A stretch of DNA of 64,000 bases from Fibrella rubiginis. GTDB lineage: Bacteria; Bacteroidota; Bacteroidia; Cytophagales; Spirosomataceae. Numbering within the stretch: the stretch's first letter is position 1; the number at the start of each line of letters is the position of its first letter. The position numbers were made by a program, and so were the translations under genes. Below the pieces are notes generated by a model, which was given only the letters and a program-made list of their open reading frames with translations, was not told where the DNA came from and searched no databases. The stretch lies in contig NZ_JAFMYV010000002.1 of the NCBI RefSeq assembly GCF_017353185.1, positions 620,001 to 684,000 of the forward strand, read 5' to 3'. This document shows, piece by piece, positions 47,426 to 56,045 of this stretch.

Positions 47426-48025
47426 TTATAGCAAACCCAGAATGATCAGCACAATACCTACGATCAGACCAATCAGACCGAGGGTGGCGGCAGTACCCGT
47501 AGTGAGCAACAACAGCAGCAAACCAATAAGACCAATAACAATACCGGCCGTTAATGTGCTGGCGGCCATTGGTTTCTCAGGAGCCAGTTGATTTTTCATT
47601 TTGGTATCCATACGCTTCAGCATCATGCGCTGAACAAGCGTATTTTTCTTGGCCGACGCGTTCGTGGCTGGAGCAGCCTCCGGTGCTTTTGCCAACACTT
47701 CACGAATTTTAGCAATGCGGCGGTTCAACTTCCGTGATTCGGTAGCAGTAGCCTTTGTTGACGCCATCGCTTCGGCTTTCACCAATACGTTTTCGATGTC
47801 GGCTTTGGTAGCAGCGGGTGTGGCAGTGGCAACAGGGGTAGACTCAACGGCGGGAGCAGCTTCAGCAACGGCATCGTTGGTTGTAGTCACGACCGTAGCC
47901 GTGGGCTGCGGCGAATAGAAACGTTGCGCGTGTGATGGTTGGAACGTAGCCGTTGGGCGGCTGCATGAACCGAGCAGCGCGGTTAGACTAAGAGCAAAAA
48001 AAACGTGTTTGGTCGACGTTTTCAT
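47426..48025 (-). CDS. Lipoprotein, paralogue of 46737-47315
   Basis: The 199-aa protein has a lipoprotein signal (MKTSTKHVFFALSLTALLGSC), followed by SRPTATFQPSHAQRFYSPQ. Its Ala/Val/Thr-rich middle may be disordered. A basic helix (ESRKLNRRIAKIREVLAKA), NTLVQRMMLKRMDTKMKNQLAPEK, and a strongly hydrophobic Gly/Leu/Ile C-terminus (about 155-199) that could span a membrane twice complete it. A lipid anchor plus a C-terminal membrane hairpin is unusual. Function is unknown. Confidence 0.75.
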   Translation of the reverse strand: MKTSTKHVFFALSLTALLGSCSRPTATFQPSHAQRFYSPQPTATVVTTTNDAVAEAAPAVESTPVATATPAATKADIENVLVKAEAMASTKATATESRKLNRRIAKIREVLAKAPEAAPATNASAKKNTLVQRMMLKRMDTKMKNQLAPEKPMAASTLTAGIVIGLIGLLLLLLTTGTAATLGLIGLIVGIVLIILGLL

Positions 48026-48150
48026 AACGTGTATGTGTTTGAGTGAAACGATAAGTTATCATCCCACTAACAGACTACTTCTTCATTTGTTGAGCAAACT
48101 GTGTTTAAACAGATGCAACGGGATTTGTCCACCAGGGATGAACGCGCAAT

Positions 48151-48193
48151 AAAAAGGGGGTTTTGCCCTGATTATCAGAACAAAACCCCTTTT
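48151..48193 (-). terminator. Intrinsic terminator of clpX
   Basis: The stem AAAAGGGGGTTTTG/CAAAACCCCTTTT, with one bulged position, closes a loop just after the clpX stop and has T/A-rich flanks on both sides. Confidence 0.75.
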
Positions 48194-48217
48194 CATTGGG
48201 TAAAAATAATTTTTACG

Positions 48218-49453
48218 CTATGCCGCCTGACGAAGCTGATGAATGGTGGTACGACCAAACTTTTCTGAGGCGTATTCGTGGGTGATGGTCAACTCCTTCT
48301 TGCCTGGCTGCGAGGGCATCTCAAACATGGCGTCGGTAATGATCGACTCACAGATGGAGCGCAGCCCACGGGCACCCAGGTTATAGGCCAGTGCCTGATC
48401 AACGATGTAGTCCAGGGCCGAGGCATCCCAGGTTACGGCTACGTCGTCCATGGCAAAGAGCTTCTCATACTGCTTCGTGATGGCATTTTTTGGCTCGGTC
48501 AGGATGCGGTAGAGCGATTCGCGATCCAGCGCATCGAGGTGCGTGAGCACGGGCAACCGACCCAGCAGTTCGGGAATAAGACCAAACGATTTCAGGTCCT
48601 GCGCCGACACAAACCGCATCAGGTGACTGCGGTCGCTGACGGCGTGCAGGCGACGTTCATCACTGAACCCAATCGGGCGCGATGTAATGCGCTTGGCAAT
48701 GTGCCGCTCGATGCCATCGAAGGCCCCCCCGCAGATAAACAGAATATTTTCGGTGTTGATCGAAATCAGCCGTTGGTCGGGGTGTTTGCGGCCTCCCTGC
48801 GGTGGCACGTTCACCATCGACCCTTCCAGCAGTTTCAGCAGGCCCTGCTGCACACCCTCGCCACTCACGTCGCGGGTGATGGATGGGTTGTCTGACTTGC
48901 GGGCAATTTTGTCTATCTCGTCAATGTAGACAATGCCCATTTCGGCCTTATCAATCTTGTAATCAGCAGCCTGCAACAGGCGCGTAAGCACCGTTTCGAC
49001 ATCTTCGCCCACGTAACCAGCTTCAGTGATGACGGTGGCGTCGGCAATGCAGAAAGGTACTTCCAGCATCTTGGCAATGGTGCGGGCCAGGTAGGTTTTG
49101 CCCGTGCCTGTCTCACCCACCATGAGGATGTTCGACTTTTCAATCGAGATTTCATCTTCCGAGAAGGGTTGCATCAGGCGTTTATAGTGGTTGTATACCG
49201 CTACGGAAAGCACCTTTTTAGCTTCGTCCTGCCCGATGATGTACTGATCAAGGAAGTTTTTCATTTCCACCGGCTTAATCAGATTCAGCTTGGGTGGTTC
49301 AGATCCCTGACTACGGCGGGGACGGGTTTCTTCAATCACCACCTCGAAACCCTGCTCGATACAGTGATTACAGATATGGGCGTCAATGCCCGACAGCAGC
49401 AGTTGAACCTCGTTTTTACGGCGGCCACAGAACGAGCAGCTAATTTGTGACAT
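48218..49453 (-). CDS. clpX: ClpX, ATPase subunit of the ClpXP protease
   Basis: The 411-aa AAA+ unfoldase has an N-terminal C4 zinc domain (Cys 6, 9, 28, 31), Walker A GETGTGKT (113-120), Walker [11 protein letters not shown] (174-183), the pore-loop tyrosine in [10 protein letters not shown], sensor 2 near the NLGARGLRS motif, and an RHIAKR RKH-like loop. It recognises and unfolds substrates for ClpP; clpP is not in the window. A single gene with its own terminator. Confidence 0.97.
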   Translation of the reverse strand: MSQISCSFCGRRKNEVQLLLSGIDAHICNHCIEQGFEVVIEETRPRRSQGSEPPKLNLIKPVEMKNFLDQYIIGQDEAKKVLSVAVYNHYKRLMQPFSEDEISIEKSNILMVGETGTGKTYLARTIAKMLEVPFCIADATVITEAGYVGEDVETVLTRLLQAADYKIDKAEMGIVYIDEIDKIARKSDNPSITRDVSGEGVQQGLLKLLEGSMVNVPPQGGRKHPDQRLISINTENILFICGGAFDGIERHIAKRITSRPIGFSDERRLHAVSDRSHLMRFVSAQDLKSFGLIPELLGRLPVLTHLDALDRESLYRILTEPKNAITKQYEKLFAMDDVAVTWDASALDYIVDQALAYNLGARGLRSICESIITDAMFEMPSQPGKKELTITHEYASEKFGRTTIHQLRQAA

Positions 49454-49557
49454 AAGAATATCGTGCGTGGGTGAAGATCAACCTAATTGATGTGGATTGT
49501 TTAGCTAACGTCTCGTTTAAGGTCCTTGTTAGACCGTTTAAACGAATTACCAGATAT

Positions 49558-50088
49558 TTAATCTAGCAACAAACCAAGTACTTCGGTCCAGTTGCGAACC
49601 CGTGTATAGGCAGTTTCGTCGCGGTTGTGGAGCGCATCGAACAGTAAACCCTTACCCGTAAACGTGTGCAGGTTGTAGGGCATATCGTCGATGAGAAAAT
49701 TGGCCCCCAGGATGCTTTTGTCGCCCAGAAAGATGTAATTCTTCCAGTGGATGGTAGGAAAATGTTCGGCCAGCCAGTCGTACTTATCGCGGAACGAATT
49801 GGGGAACTCCATGGCTGCCGTGGCCACAAAAACGTTGTATCGCTCCTGCAGGTGTACAATGGCTTCCTGCGCACCAGGCATTACGGGAATATCGGCGAAG
49901 AACCCCGGCTCGTGAATCTGGCGGTATACGGCGTTGCGTTCTTCTTCGTGGAAAAGCTCCTGAAATGATTTTTCCTGAAGTTCGGCGAGTTCATAGCGTG
50001 GCGCGTCCGATTGCAGATAAAGCTTAACCAGCTTGGCGTGGGTGTCGGCCAGCACGTCGTCCTGGTCAATGCAAATTGTTTGTTTCAT
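49558..50088 (-). CDS. 5'(3')-deoxyribonucleotidase, NT5C type
   Basis: The 176-aa HAD-fold protein starts MKQTICIDQDDVLADTHAKL, with the nucleophile/acid Asp pair in the DQDDVLAD motif. EAIVHLQERYNVFVATAA (motif 2 region), HWKNYIFLGDKSIL and FLIDDMPYNL (motif 4 acid pair) follow. This matches the small cytosolic deoxynucleotidase family that dephosphorylates dNMPs. I chose ATG 50088; a TTG at 50100 lies at the edge of repeat DNA. Confidence 0.85.
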   Translation of the reverse strand: MKQTICIDQDDVLADTHAKLVKLYLQSDAPRYELAELQEKSFQELFHEEERNAVYRQIHEPGFFADIPVMPGAQEAIVHLQERYNVFVATAAMEFPNSFRDKYDWLAEHFPTIHWKNYIFLGDKSILGANFLIDDMPYNLHTFTGKGLLFDALHNRDETAYTRVRNWTEVLGLLLD

Positions 50089-50094
50089 AAGTGA

Positions 50095-50186
50095 GTTCAA
50101 AGTTCAATGTCTAACGTTTAAAGTTGGCTGACGCATGAGTACGCTTGCGTTAGCCAACTTTAAACGTTAAACATTGAACCTTGAAC
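50095..50186. repeat. Heptad-repeat palindrome between nucleotidase and E2 genes
   Basis: Left words are GTTCAAA, GTTCAAT, GTCTAAC, GTTTAAA, then inner stem GTTGGCTGACGCA. The right arm has TGCGTTAGCCAAC, then TTTAAACGTTAAAC. It fills the gap between two leftward genes and ends 3 nt from the E2 stop region. Confidence 0.92.
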
Positions 50187-50188
50187 AT

Positions 50189-51649
50189 TTAAAAATTCGA
50201 TTCTGACCATTTCTCCAGGTAATCAGCTACCCGGCGGACAAACATGCCGCCAAGCGCGCCGTCTACTACCCGGTGGTCATACGAGTGGCTGAGGAACATC
50301 ATCTGGCGGATACCGATCAGATCGCCCTGCGGGGTTTCCACCACGGCGGGCTTTTTCACAATGGCCCCAAACGCCATGATAGCCACCTGCGGCTGCATGA
50401 TAATGGGCGTACCCATCAAATTGCCAAACGTACCAATGTTCGACACGGTGTAGGTACCCCCGGCGAGGTCGTCGGCGGTGAGCTTGTTTTCGCGGGCACG
50501 GCGGGTGAGGTCATTCACCTTTTTAGCCAAACCCGTGAGGTTATACTGCGCCGCATCATGAATGACCGGCACGATCAGATTCCCCGACGGCAGGGCCACG
50601 GCCATGCCCACGTTGATACTCTTTTTCACCAGAATCGTGTCGCCCTCCACCGATACGTTAATCATCGGGAAATCGCGGATAGCGCGGACAATGGCGTCGA
50701 TCAGGATCGGCGTGTAGGTCAGGTTTTCGCCCGTTTTGGCCTTGAACGCGTCTTTATTGGCTGTCCGCCATTGTACCATGTTGGTCAGATCGGCTTCCAC
50801 AAACGAGGTCACGTGCGGCGATGTCTGCTTGGATTCGACCATCCGCTGCGCAATCATCTTCCGCATGCGGTCCATCTGAATAATATCTGCCGAACCGTTC
50901 AGGCTTGGCTTCGCCGGTTGTGGGTTTGCGGGTTTGTTTACCGAAGGCTGTTGCGCTTCCCTCTCCCCACTTACCTCCTGACGCTTCTCACTTGCTTCTT
51001 GACTCTTATTTCTTGCCTCTTGACTCTCACCTCTCGCTTCTCTGTTCGCCACATACGCCATGATGTCTTTTTTCGTGACGCGGTTTTCGGCTCCGCTGCC
51101 CGGCACGGTGTCCAGCTCGGCGCGACTAATACCTTCTTCTTTGGCGATGTTGAGTACCAGCGGCGAATAAAACCGACCCTCAAACGCGGGGCCCGTCACG
51201 GCTACGTCGGCACGGTTGCGGCTGCTCATGGCACCGATGCTGGCTTCCAGTTCTACCGCCGAATGCAGGGCCACGTCGGGTAACTCGTCGGCTTCTACCT
51301 GATCGTTTACCCCGGCCACGTCAACGCCAATCGGCTCCAGGTTGGGGTTTGTGGTCGTTGCGCCCGCGTTGGCCGGAACGGCATCGACGGGGCTATCGCC
51401 GACGGCTTCTTCCGTTTCAATCCGCGCAATGGGCTGACCAATGGGCACCACGTCGCCGTCGTTTACCAGCTTTTCTTTCAGCACACCGGCGTAGGGAGCG
51501 GGCACTTCGGTATCTACCTTATCCGTAGCCACCTCCAGCACCGACTCGTCGGCGTCAAACCGTTCGCCCACCTGCTTGAGCCAGGTGATGACGGTGCATT
51601 CCATTATACTCTCGCCCATTTTGGGCATTACCATATCAATGAGGGCCAT
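50189..51649 (-). CDS. 2-oxoacid dehydrogenase E2 (dihydrolipoamide acyltransferase)
   Basis: The 486-aa E2 has an N-terminal lipoyl domain (lipoyl Lys44 in EVATDKVDTE) and an E3/E1-binding domain (FYSPLVLNIAKEEGISRAEL ... NRVTKKDI, about 158-195). A charged linker of seven-residue repeats (ARGESQE, ARNKSQE, ASEKRQE, VSGEREA) precedes a catalytic core ending with SYDHRVVDGALGG (active His). The family could be branched-chain or 2-oxoglutarate type; E1 genes are not nearby. The linker is encoded by a tandem 7-nt repeat, see 50956-51046. Confidence 0.9.
   Translation of the reverse strand: MALIDMVMPKMGESIMECTVITWLKQVGERFDADESVLEVATDKVDTEVPAPYAGVLKEKLVNDGDVVPIGQPIARIETEEAVGDSPVDAVPANAGATTTNPNLEPIGVDVAGVNDQVEADELPDVALHSAVELEASIGAMSSRNRADVAVTGPAFEGRFYSPLVLNIAKEEGISRAELDTVPGSGAENRVTKKDIMAYVANREARGESQEARNKSQEASEKRQEVSGEREAQQPSVNKPANPQPAKPSLNGSADIIQMDRMRKMIAQRMVESKQTSPHVTSFVEADLTNMVQWRTANKDAFKAKTGENLTYTPILIDAIVRAIRDFPMINVSVEGDTILVKKSINVGMAVALPSGNLIVPVIHDAAQYNLTGLAKKVNDLTRRARENKLTADDLAGGTYTVSNIGTFGNLMGTPIIMQPQVAIMAFGAIVKKPAVVETPQGDLIGIRQMMFLSHSYDHRVVDGALGGMFVRRVADYLEKWSESNF
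50956..51046 (-). repeat. In-frame tandem heptanucleotide array inside the E2 gene
   Basis: Thirteen consecutive 7-nt units, such as CTTGACT, CTTATTT, CTTGCCT, CTCACCT on the plus strand, run without slippage through the E2 linker. Since 7 is not a multiple of 3, three units make 21 nt, giving the seven-residue protein repeat. There is no palindromic partner arm. Confidence 0.85.
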
Positions 51650-51658
51650 TTTTTAGGG

Positions 51659-51756
51659 ATGTACAATGCATAATGAACAATGTACAATGCTGCTTACGCC
51701 AGAGCAGTTACGCTGGCGTAAGCAGCATTGTACATTGTTCATTATGCATTGTACAT
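51659..51756. repeat. GTACAAT-type heptad palindrome between E2 and cinA
   Basis: Left words are GTACAAT, GCATAAT, GAACAAT, GTACAAT, then inner stem GCTGCTTACGCCA; the complement TGGCGTAAGCAGC and words follow. It is almost perfectly symmetric. It encodes the last four residues and stop of CinA (MYNA). Confidence 0.93.
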
Positions 51757-53004
51757 TATTTTCAGTTGTTGACGAAGTAGTTCTAATACGTAGTTGGTGG
51801 TGAGGGTAATGTTTTGTTCGCGGTATTGGCCCAGCTTCAGGTGCCTGGCTACGGTGCCGTGGTCGGTGGCGCAGGCGATCCAGATCGTGCCCACGGGCTT
51901 GTCGGGCGTGCCACCGTCAGGGCCGGCAATGCCGCTCGTGGCAATGCCCACGTCGGTGCCAAGCATGATGCGGACGCCCTCGGCCATTTCGCAGACGGTG
52001 GGTTCACTCACCGCCCCGAATTCGGCCAGAGTATCGGGGTTCACGCCCAGGGCTATGTGTTTCACCTCGTTGCTGTAGGCCACCACGCCCCCGGCAAACA
52101 CCGCCGACACGCCCGGCACTTTGGTCAGCGTGGCAGCTACCTGCCCGCCGGTGCAGCTTTCGGCCACGCCCAGCATGAGGTTTTTCTCTTTTAGCAGCTT
52201 GATGACTACGTTCTCGATTTCGTCGCCATCAAAGCCGTACACGTTGGCCTGGATCAGGGGCATTATCTTCGCCACCTCAGCGTCGAGTTCACGCCCAAGC
52301 TGTTCATTGTCAGCACCTGTGGCCGTTAGCCGCAGTTTTACCTGACCAAAACTGGGCAGGTAGGCCAGCCGGATATGCGGCGGCAGGGCGTCTTCCCAGG
52401 CTTCAATTTTTTCGGCCAGAAACGACTCGCCCACGCCAATGGTGCGAATCATTTTGTGGCGAATCACGGGCAGATCGAACCGTTCTTTCAGTTTGGGCAG
52501 AAACCGATTGGTCATCAGGCTCTTCATCTCAAACGGCACCCCCGGCAGCGAAATATAGACCGTGTCGTTCTCATCGAACCACATGCCGGGAGCGGTGCCC
52601 CAGTCGTTCTGCACGTACTCAGCATTTTCGGGCAGGTCGGCCTGACCCCGGTTGAGGTCGGTCATTTCACGACCCCGCTTCTCGAAAAATCCCGTCACCA
52701 GTTCCAGTGCCTGCTGGTTGCGCACCATGCCCACGTTGAAAAACTGGCACAGCGTCTTCTTGGTAATGTCATCTTTTGTGGGACCAAGGCCACCGGTAAT
52801 GATGACCACATCAGCGCGGGCGGCGGCCTCGCGCAGAGCGTCCAGAATTACCCCGGCCTCATCACCAACCGACGTTTTGCGGACGGTCCGGATGCCGAGC
52901 GTAGTCAGCTCGGTGCTGATCCACTGGGTGTTGGTATCGGTAATCTGGCCAAATAAAATTTCGTCACCAATGGTGATTACTTCGGCCCGAACAGTTTGTG
53001 GCAT
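51742..53004 (-). CDS. cinA: CinA-like protein (competence/damage-inducible, PncC amidase domain)
   Basis: The 420-aa protein has an N-terminal MoCF-like domain (AEVITIGDEILFGQITDTN, ITGGLGPTKDD, about 1-170) and a C-terminal PncC domain (LLKEKNLMLGVAESCTGG and GIATSGIAGPDGGTPDKPVGT, about 260-415). It deamidates nicotinamide mononucleotide and may hydrolyse ADP-ribose in pyridine-nucleotide recycling. Its last residues and stop come from the palindrome at 51659-51756. Confidence 0.94.
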   Translation of the reverse strand: MPQTVRAEVITIGDEILFGQITDTNTQWISTELTTLGIRTVRKTSVGDEAGVILDALREAAARADVVIITGGLGPTKDDITKKTLCQFFNVGMVRNQQALELVTGFFEKRGREMTDLNRGQADLPENAEYVQNDWGTAPGMWFDENDTVYISLPGVPFEMKSLMTNRFLPKLKERFDLPVIRHKMIRTIGVGESFLAEKIEAWEDALPPHIRLAYLPSFGQVKLRLTATGADNEQLGRELDAEVAKIMPLIQANVYGFDGDEIENVVIKLLKEKNLMLGVAESCTGGQVAATLTKVPGVSAVFAGGVVAYSNEVKHIALGVNPDTLAEFGAVSEPTVCEMAEGVRIMLGTDVGIATSGIAGPDGGTPDKPVGTIWIACATDHGTVARHLKLGQYREQNITLTTNYVLELLRQQLKIMYNA

Positions 53005-53012
53005 GTAGTTTT

Positions 53013-53170
53013 AATGTACAATGAACAATGTATAATGTACAATGAGGTTCTACTGGTGTGGCTCCGCATTAACCTACTCTGCATTAGCAACCGCAACAGC
53101 AGACCACATCGTGCATTGTACATTGTTCATTGTACATTTTTTAATAGAACCCGTTTTACATTGTACATTT
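53013..53170. repeat. Compound GTACAAT-type palindrome in a divergent promoter region
   Basis: Left words GTACAAT, GAACAAT, GTATAAT, GTACAAT face the complementary run GTGCATTGTACATTGTTCATTG on the right. A second right-hand copy (TTTTACATTGTACATT) follows 30 nt later, so the element looks partly duplicated. It separates cinA and the DUF4197 gene. Confidence 0.85.
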
Positions 53171-53178
53171 TCTTTTGT

Positions 53179-53186
53179 CAAAAGTA
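53179..53186 (-). promoter_or_regulatory. Possible distant promoter box for cinA
   Basis: On the minus strand TACTTTTG matches TAnnTTTG, but it lies 175 nt upstream of cinA. The leader would then carry the 53013-53170 palindrome. Confidence 0.25.
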
Positions 53187-53205
53187 CGTAAAACAACCTT
53201 CAGAG

Positions 53206-53976
53206 ATGAAAACGATTCATGTGTGGGCCGTGGCCCTTCCCCTATTTTTAGCCTTATCGACTCAGGCTCAGGACTCTACTGTCCGTCGGCAATCGCCGCT
53301 GGGTACGCTGGGTGGCGTACTGGGGAAAGTGCTTCAGTCTACCTCAACCACCGCCACCGGAGCGGCTCTCACCCCCACCGACATTGCTACGGGCCTGAAA
53401 GAAGCCCTGCGCGTGGGAATCGACAAGGGCGCTACGCAGGCCTCGGCGCTGGATGGCTATTATAAAAACGACCTGATCAAGATTCTGTTCCCGCCCGAAG
53501 CCCAGCGCATTGAATCGCGGCTACGGCAATTGGGTTTCGGCAAGCAGGTCGATCAGTTTGTGGTGGCCCTGAACCGCTCGGCCGAGGACGCCGCCAAGAA
53601 GGCCAAGCCGGTCTTTTTCAAGGCCATTACGTCTATGACTATTCAGGACGCAGTGAGCATTTTGCGCGGGGGTGATGATGCCGCCACGCAGTACCTGCGC
53701 CGCACCACCGGTCAGCAACTGGTAGCCGAGTTCGCACCGATCATCGACAGCACGTTACAGAAAAATAATGCCACGCGGTATTATAACACACTGGCAACCA
53801 CCTATAACAGGCTGGCGTTTGGTCAGAAACCCGTCAACGCCAACCTGACGGAATACGCCACAGGCAAAGCCGTCGATGGCCTGTTTTTGCTCGTAGCCCA
53901 GGAGGAAAAACGCATCCGTGAAAACCCCGTAGCGCGGGTAACAGACATCCTGAAACGGGTGTTCGGCGCGAGGTAG
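53206..53976 (+). CDS. DUF4197 domain-containing secreted protein
   Basis: The 256-aa protein has a signal peptide (MKTIHVWAVALPLFLALSTQAQ). The DUF4197 helical core follows: DIATGLKEALRVGIDKGA, YYKNDLIKILFPPEAQ, FVVALNRSAEDAAKKAKPVF, the MTIQDAVSILRGGDDAATQYL repeat and ATGKAVDGLFLLVAQEEKRIR. The family is widespread in Gram-negative bacteria with no known function. I start at ATG 53206; the longer upstream frame is repeat DNA. It is followed by the palindrome at 53987 and the ebo cluster. Confidence 0.9.
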   Translation: MKTIHVWAVALPLFLALSTQAQDSTVRRQSPLGTLGGVLGKVLQSTSTTATGAALTPTDIATGLKEALRVGIDKGATQASALDGYYKNDLIKILFPPEAQRIESRLRQLGFGKQVDQFVVALNRSAEDAAKKAKPVFFKAITSMTIQDAVSILRGGDDAATQYLRRTTGQQLVAEFAPIIDSTLQKNNATRYYNTLATTYNRLAFGQKPVNANLTEYATGKAVDGLFLLVAQEEKRIRENPVARVTDILKRVFGAR

Positions 53977-53986
53977 TTAGTAGCCG

Positions 53987-54064
53987 GCCCAACCCCTAAA
54001 TCCCCTGAAGGGGACTTTGCTTACTCACGAGCAAAGTCCCCTTCAGGGGATTTAGGGGTTGGGC
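53987..54064. repeat. Perfect palindrome with CCCCTAAATCCCC words
   Basis: Arms of about 34 nt match without error (GCCCAACCCCTAAATCCCC and onward, with the complementary right arm ending GGGTTGGGC); the loop is about 10 nt. It lies between DUF4197 and eboA, both rightward. Such CCTAAATCCCC words are recalled from other Bacteroidota genomes. Confidence 0.92.
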
Positions 54065-54118
54065 TGATCTTTTGCGACTTTTGCGTTAACCTTTGTGTCT
54101 CTGTGCTACTCTTTTGTT

Positions 54119-54868
54119 ATGACACTCCCCGATCTATTCAACGAAACAGCCACTGATTCGGAAAAAGCGTGGCTCACGTCGAAACAGCAGGCACCCATTC
54201 CCGCAAGACTCGCTGCGTTTGTGGCGGTGCCGCGTTTCGTGTCACGCCGACCCGTGCCCCACAACCCCGACTGGACAATGGACCGGCTGGCGCGGGTATT
54301 GCTCCTTACCAGCCTGCCTGCCGACGATGAAACGGCTTACACGAAGGCCATCGAGACGTTGTTCGACACGGCCGAAATGCAGGAACTGGCGGCCTTATAT
54401 TCGGCTCTCCCCCATTTAGCTTTCCCCCAAAAGTGGCTTTTCAGGGCCACAGAGGCCGTTCGGTCGAACATGGGGCCGGTGTTTGACGCTATCGCGTTTG
54501 GCAATACGTACCCGGCGCAATACTTCACCGAAGCAGCCTGGAATCAACTGGTGCTGAAGTGCATTTTCAACGACAAACCCATCACCCGCATCCACGGCCT
54601 GATGGACCGCGCCAATGCCACCCTGGCTCATGACATCTCCGAATTTGCCCACGAACGCTGGGCGGCAGGCCGTACTGTCCCCGCGGAGGTGTGGCAACTG
54701 GTGCCCCGATTCATGAACGAATCACTACTGGCCGATGTAAAACGACTAGCCGCCTCACCCGACGAACGCGACCGCGAAGCCGCCAGGCGGGTGATTGAAC
54801 AGATGAGTTCAAGGTTTAACGTTGCTCCGTCAGACACAGGCGAAGCAACGTTAAACATTAGACGTTAA
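54119..54868 (+). CDS. eboA: EboA domain-containing protein
   Basis: The about 249-aa, mostly helical protein begins the ebo cluster. Recognisable EboA-type segments include WTMDRLARVLLLTSLPADD, LPHLAFPQKWLFRATEAVRSN, FDAIAFGNTYPAQYFTE, and KCIFNDKPITRIHGLMDRAN. No enzyme activity is known. I start at ATG 54119; a GTG at 54095 is in frame. The last 18 residues (from RFNVAPSD) are encoded by the palindrome at 54806-54876, so the natural end was probably near the MSS at residue 231. Confidence 0.9.
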   Translation: MTLPDLFNETATDSEKAWLTSKQQAPIPARLAAFVAVPRFVSRRPVPHNPDWTMDRLARVLLLTSLPADDETAYTKAIETLFDTAEMQELAALYSALPHLAFPQKWLFRATEAVRSNMGPVFDAIAFGNTYPAQYFTEAAWNQLVLKCIFNDKPITRIHGLMDRANATLAHDISEFAHERWAAGRTVPAEVWQLVPRFMNESLLADVKRLAASPDERDREAARRVIEQMSSRFNVAPSDTGEATLNIRR

Positions 54869-54876
54869 ACCTTGAA
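54806..54876. repeat. Heptad-repeat palindrome overlapping the eboA 3' end
   Basis: Left words are GTTCAAG, GTTTAAC, then GTTGCTC. The right side, on the opposite strand, is GTTCAAG, GTTTAAC, GTCTAAT, GTTTAAC, GTTGCTTCGC. The right arm has two extra heptads. The left arm and loop are translated as the end of EboA. Confidence 0.88.
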
Positions 54877-54893
54877 CATCAAACCCCTCCCCT

Positions 54894-55889
54894 ATGAACC
54901 CCTCCCACGCCCAGGACGAGCACGAAGTACCAGCTCAACCCGTTGCCGAAACGCCGGTCGATTACATGGCCCATATCAAGGGTATGTCCTTTTTCGACCC
55001 ACATATTCACATGACCTCGCGCACCACCGACGATTATCAGGCGATGGCCGACGCGGGTATTGTAGCGCTCATTGAACCTGCCTTCTGGCTGGGGCAACCC
55101 CGCACGGGCCTCGCTACGTTCAAAGACTATTACGCCAGCCTGGTGGGCTGGGAACGGTTCCGGTCGTCGCAGTTTGGGATCAAGCACTACTGCACCATCG
55201 GATTGAATTCGCGTGAGGCGAATAACGAGGCGTTGGCCGAAGAGGTGATGGAACTGCTGCCCTTGTTTGCCTACAAAGAAGGCGTGGTGGGCATTGGCGA
55301 AATCGGGTTCGACGATCAGACCACCGCCGAAGAAAAGTTCTACCGGGCGCAACTGGAACTGGCCAAAGAAGCCCACCTGCCCGTGCAGATTCATACGCCG
55401 CACCGCAACAAAAAAGAAGGTACCGAACGCAGCATGGCCATTGCCCTGGAGCACGGCCTCGACCCCGGCATGGTGATCGTAGACCACAACAATGAAGAGA
55501 CCGTGAAGTCGGTGCTGGATGGTGGGTTCTGGGCGGCGTTTACCATTTATCCGTTCACGAAAATGGGTAATGAGCGCATGGTGGAGGTAGTGCGGCAGTA
55601 TGGCCCGGAGCGCATCATGGTCAACTCGGCCGCCGACTGGGGCATCAGCGACCCGCTGGCCGTGCCCAAAACCGCCGCCCTGATGGTGATGCGGGGTATT
55701 TCGCCCGAAGCCATCCGGCTCGTGACCTACCAGAACGCCATCGACGCGTTTGCCCAGAGTGGCCAGATCAACGTCGCCGACTTTGCCACGCCGATGGTCA
55801 TTGACCAAAGCGAAAAATTCAACGGCAACACCATCCTCCGCGGCGGTCAGCAACCCCGCCGCGATCAACAATCATTGTTTATAAAGTAA
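54894..55889 (+). CDS. eboB: TatD-like metal-dependent hydrolase EboB
   Basis: The 331-aa amidohydrolase-type TIM barrel has FFDPHIHM (HxH metal site, about residue 35), GEIGFDDQTT (Glu), QIHTPHRNK (His), VDHNNEETV (His) and NSAADWG (Asp). In the ebo cluster this protein accompanies prenyltransferase EboC; its reaction is unproven. It sits 25 nt after eboA and is followed by a palindrome and eboC. Confidence 0.9.
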   Translation: MNPSHAQDEHEVPAQPVAETPVDYMAHIKGMSFFDPHIHMTSRTTDDYQAMADAGIVALIEPAFWLGQPRTGLATFKDYYASLVGWERFRSSQFGIKHYCTIGLNSREANNEALAEEVMELLPLFAYKEGVVGIGEIGFDDQTTAEEKFYRAQLELAKEAHLPVQIHTPHRNKKEGTERSMAIALEHGLDPGMVIVDHNNEETVKSVLDGGFWAAFTIYPFTKMGNERMVEVVRQYGPERIMVNSAADWGISDPLAVPKTAALMVMRGISPEAIRLVTYQNAIDAFAQSGQINVADFATPMVIDQSEKFNGNTILRGGQQPRRDQQSLFIK

Positions 55890-56037
55890 AGAATGGCAGG
55901 ATTTTTTGGACAGGATTCGCAGGATTGCAGGATTCACAGGATTTCCTTCTCTCTCCTTATCTGCTACAGAACAAACTAAAAAATCCTGTGAATCCTGCAA
56001 TCCTGCAAATCCTGTCCAAAAAATCCTGCCATTCTTT
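55888..56037. repeat. CAGGATT-type palindrome between eboB and eboC
   Basis: The arms are built of CAGGATT words at 8-9 nt spacing (AAAGAATGGCAGGATTTTTT start, exact complement at the end). The loop is about 40 nt. The right arm ends 8 nt before the eboC ATG. Similar CAGGATT arrays are recalled in other Bacteroidota. Confidence 0.92.
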
Positions 56038-56045
56038 CAGTCTAA

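Noticed and set aside
50956..51046. CRISPR-like array
   Set aside because: Units are 7 nt with no spacers, and the stretch is an in-frame part of the E2 gene.
52996..53205. 70-residue N-terminal extension of the DUF4197 gene
   Set aside because: It is translated palindrome DNA and precedes a perfect signal peptide at 53206.
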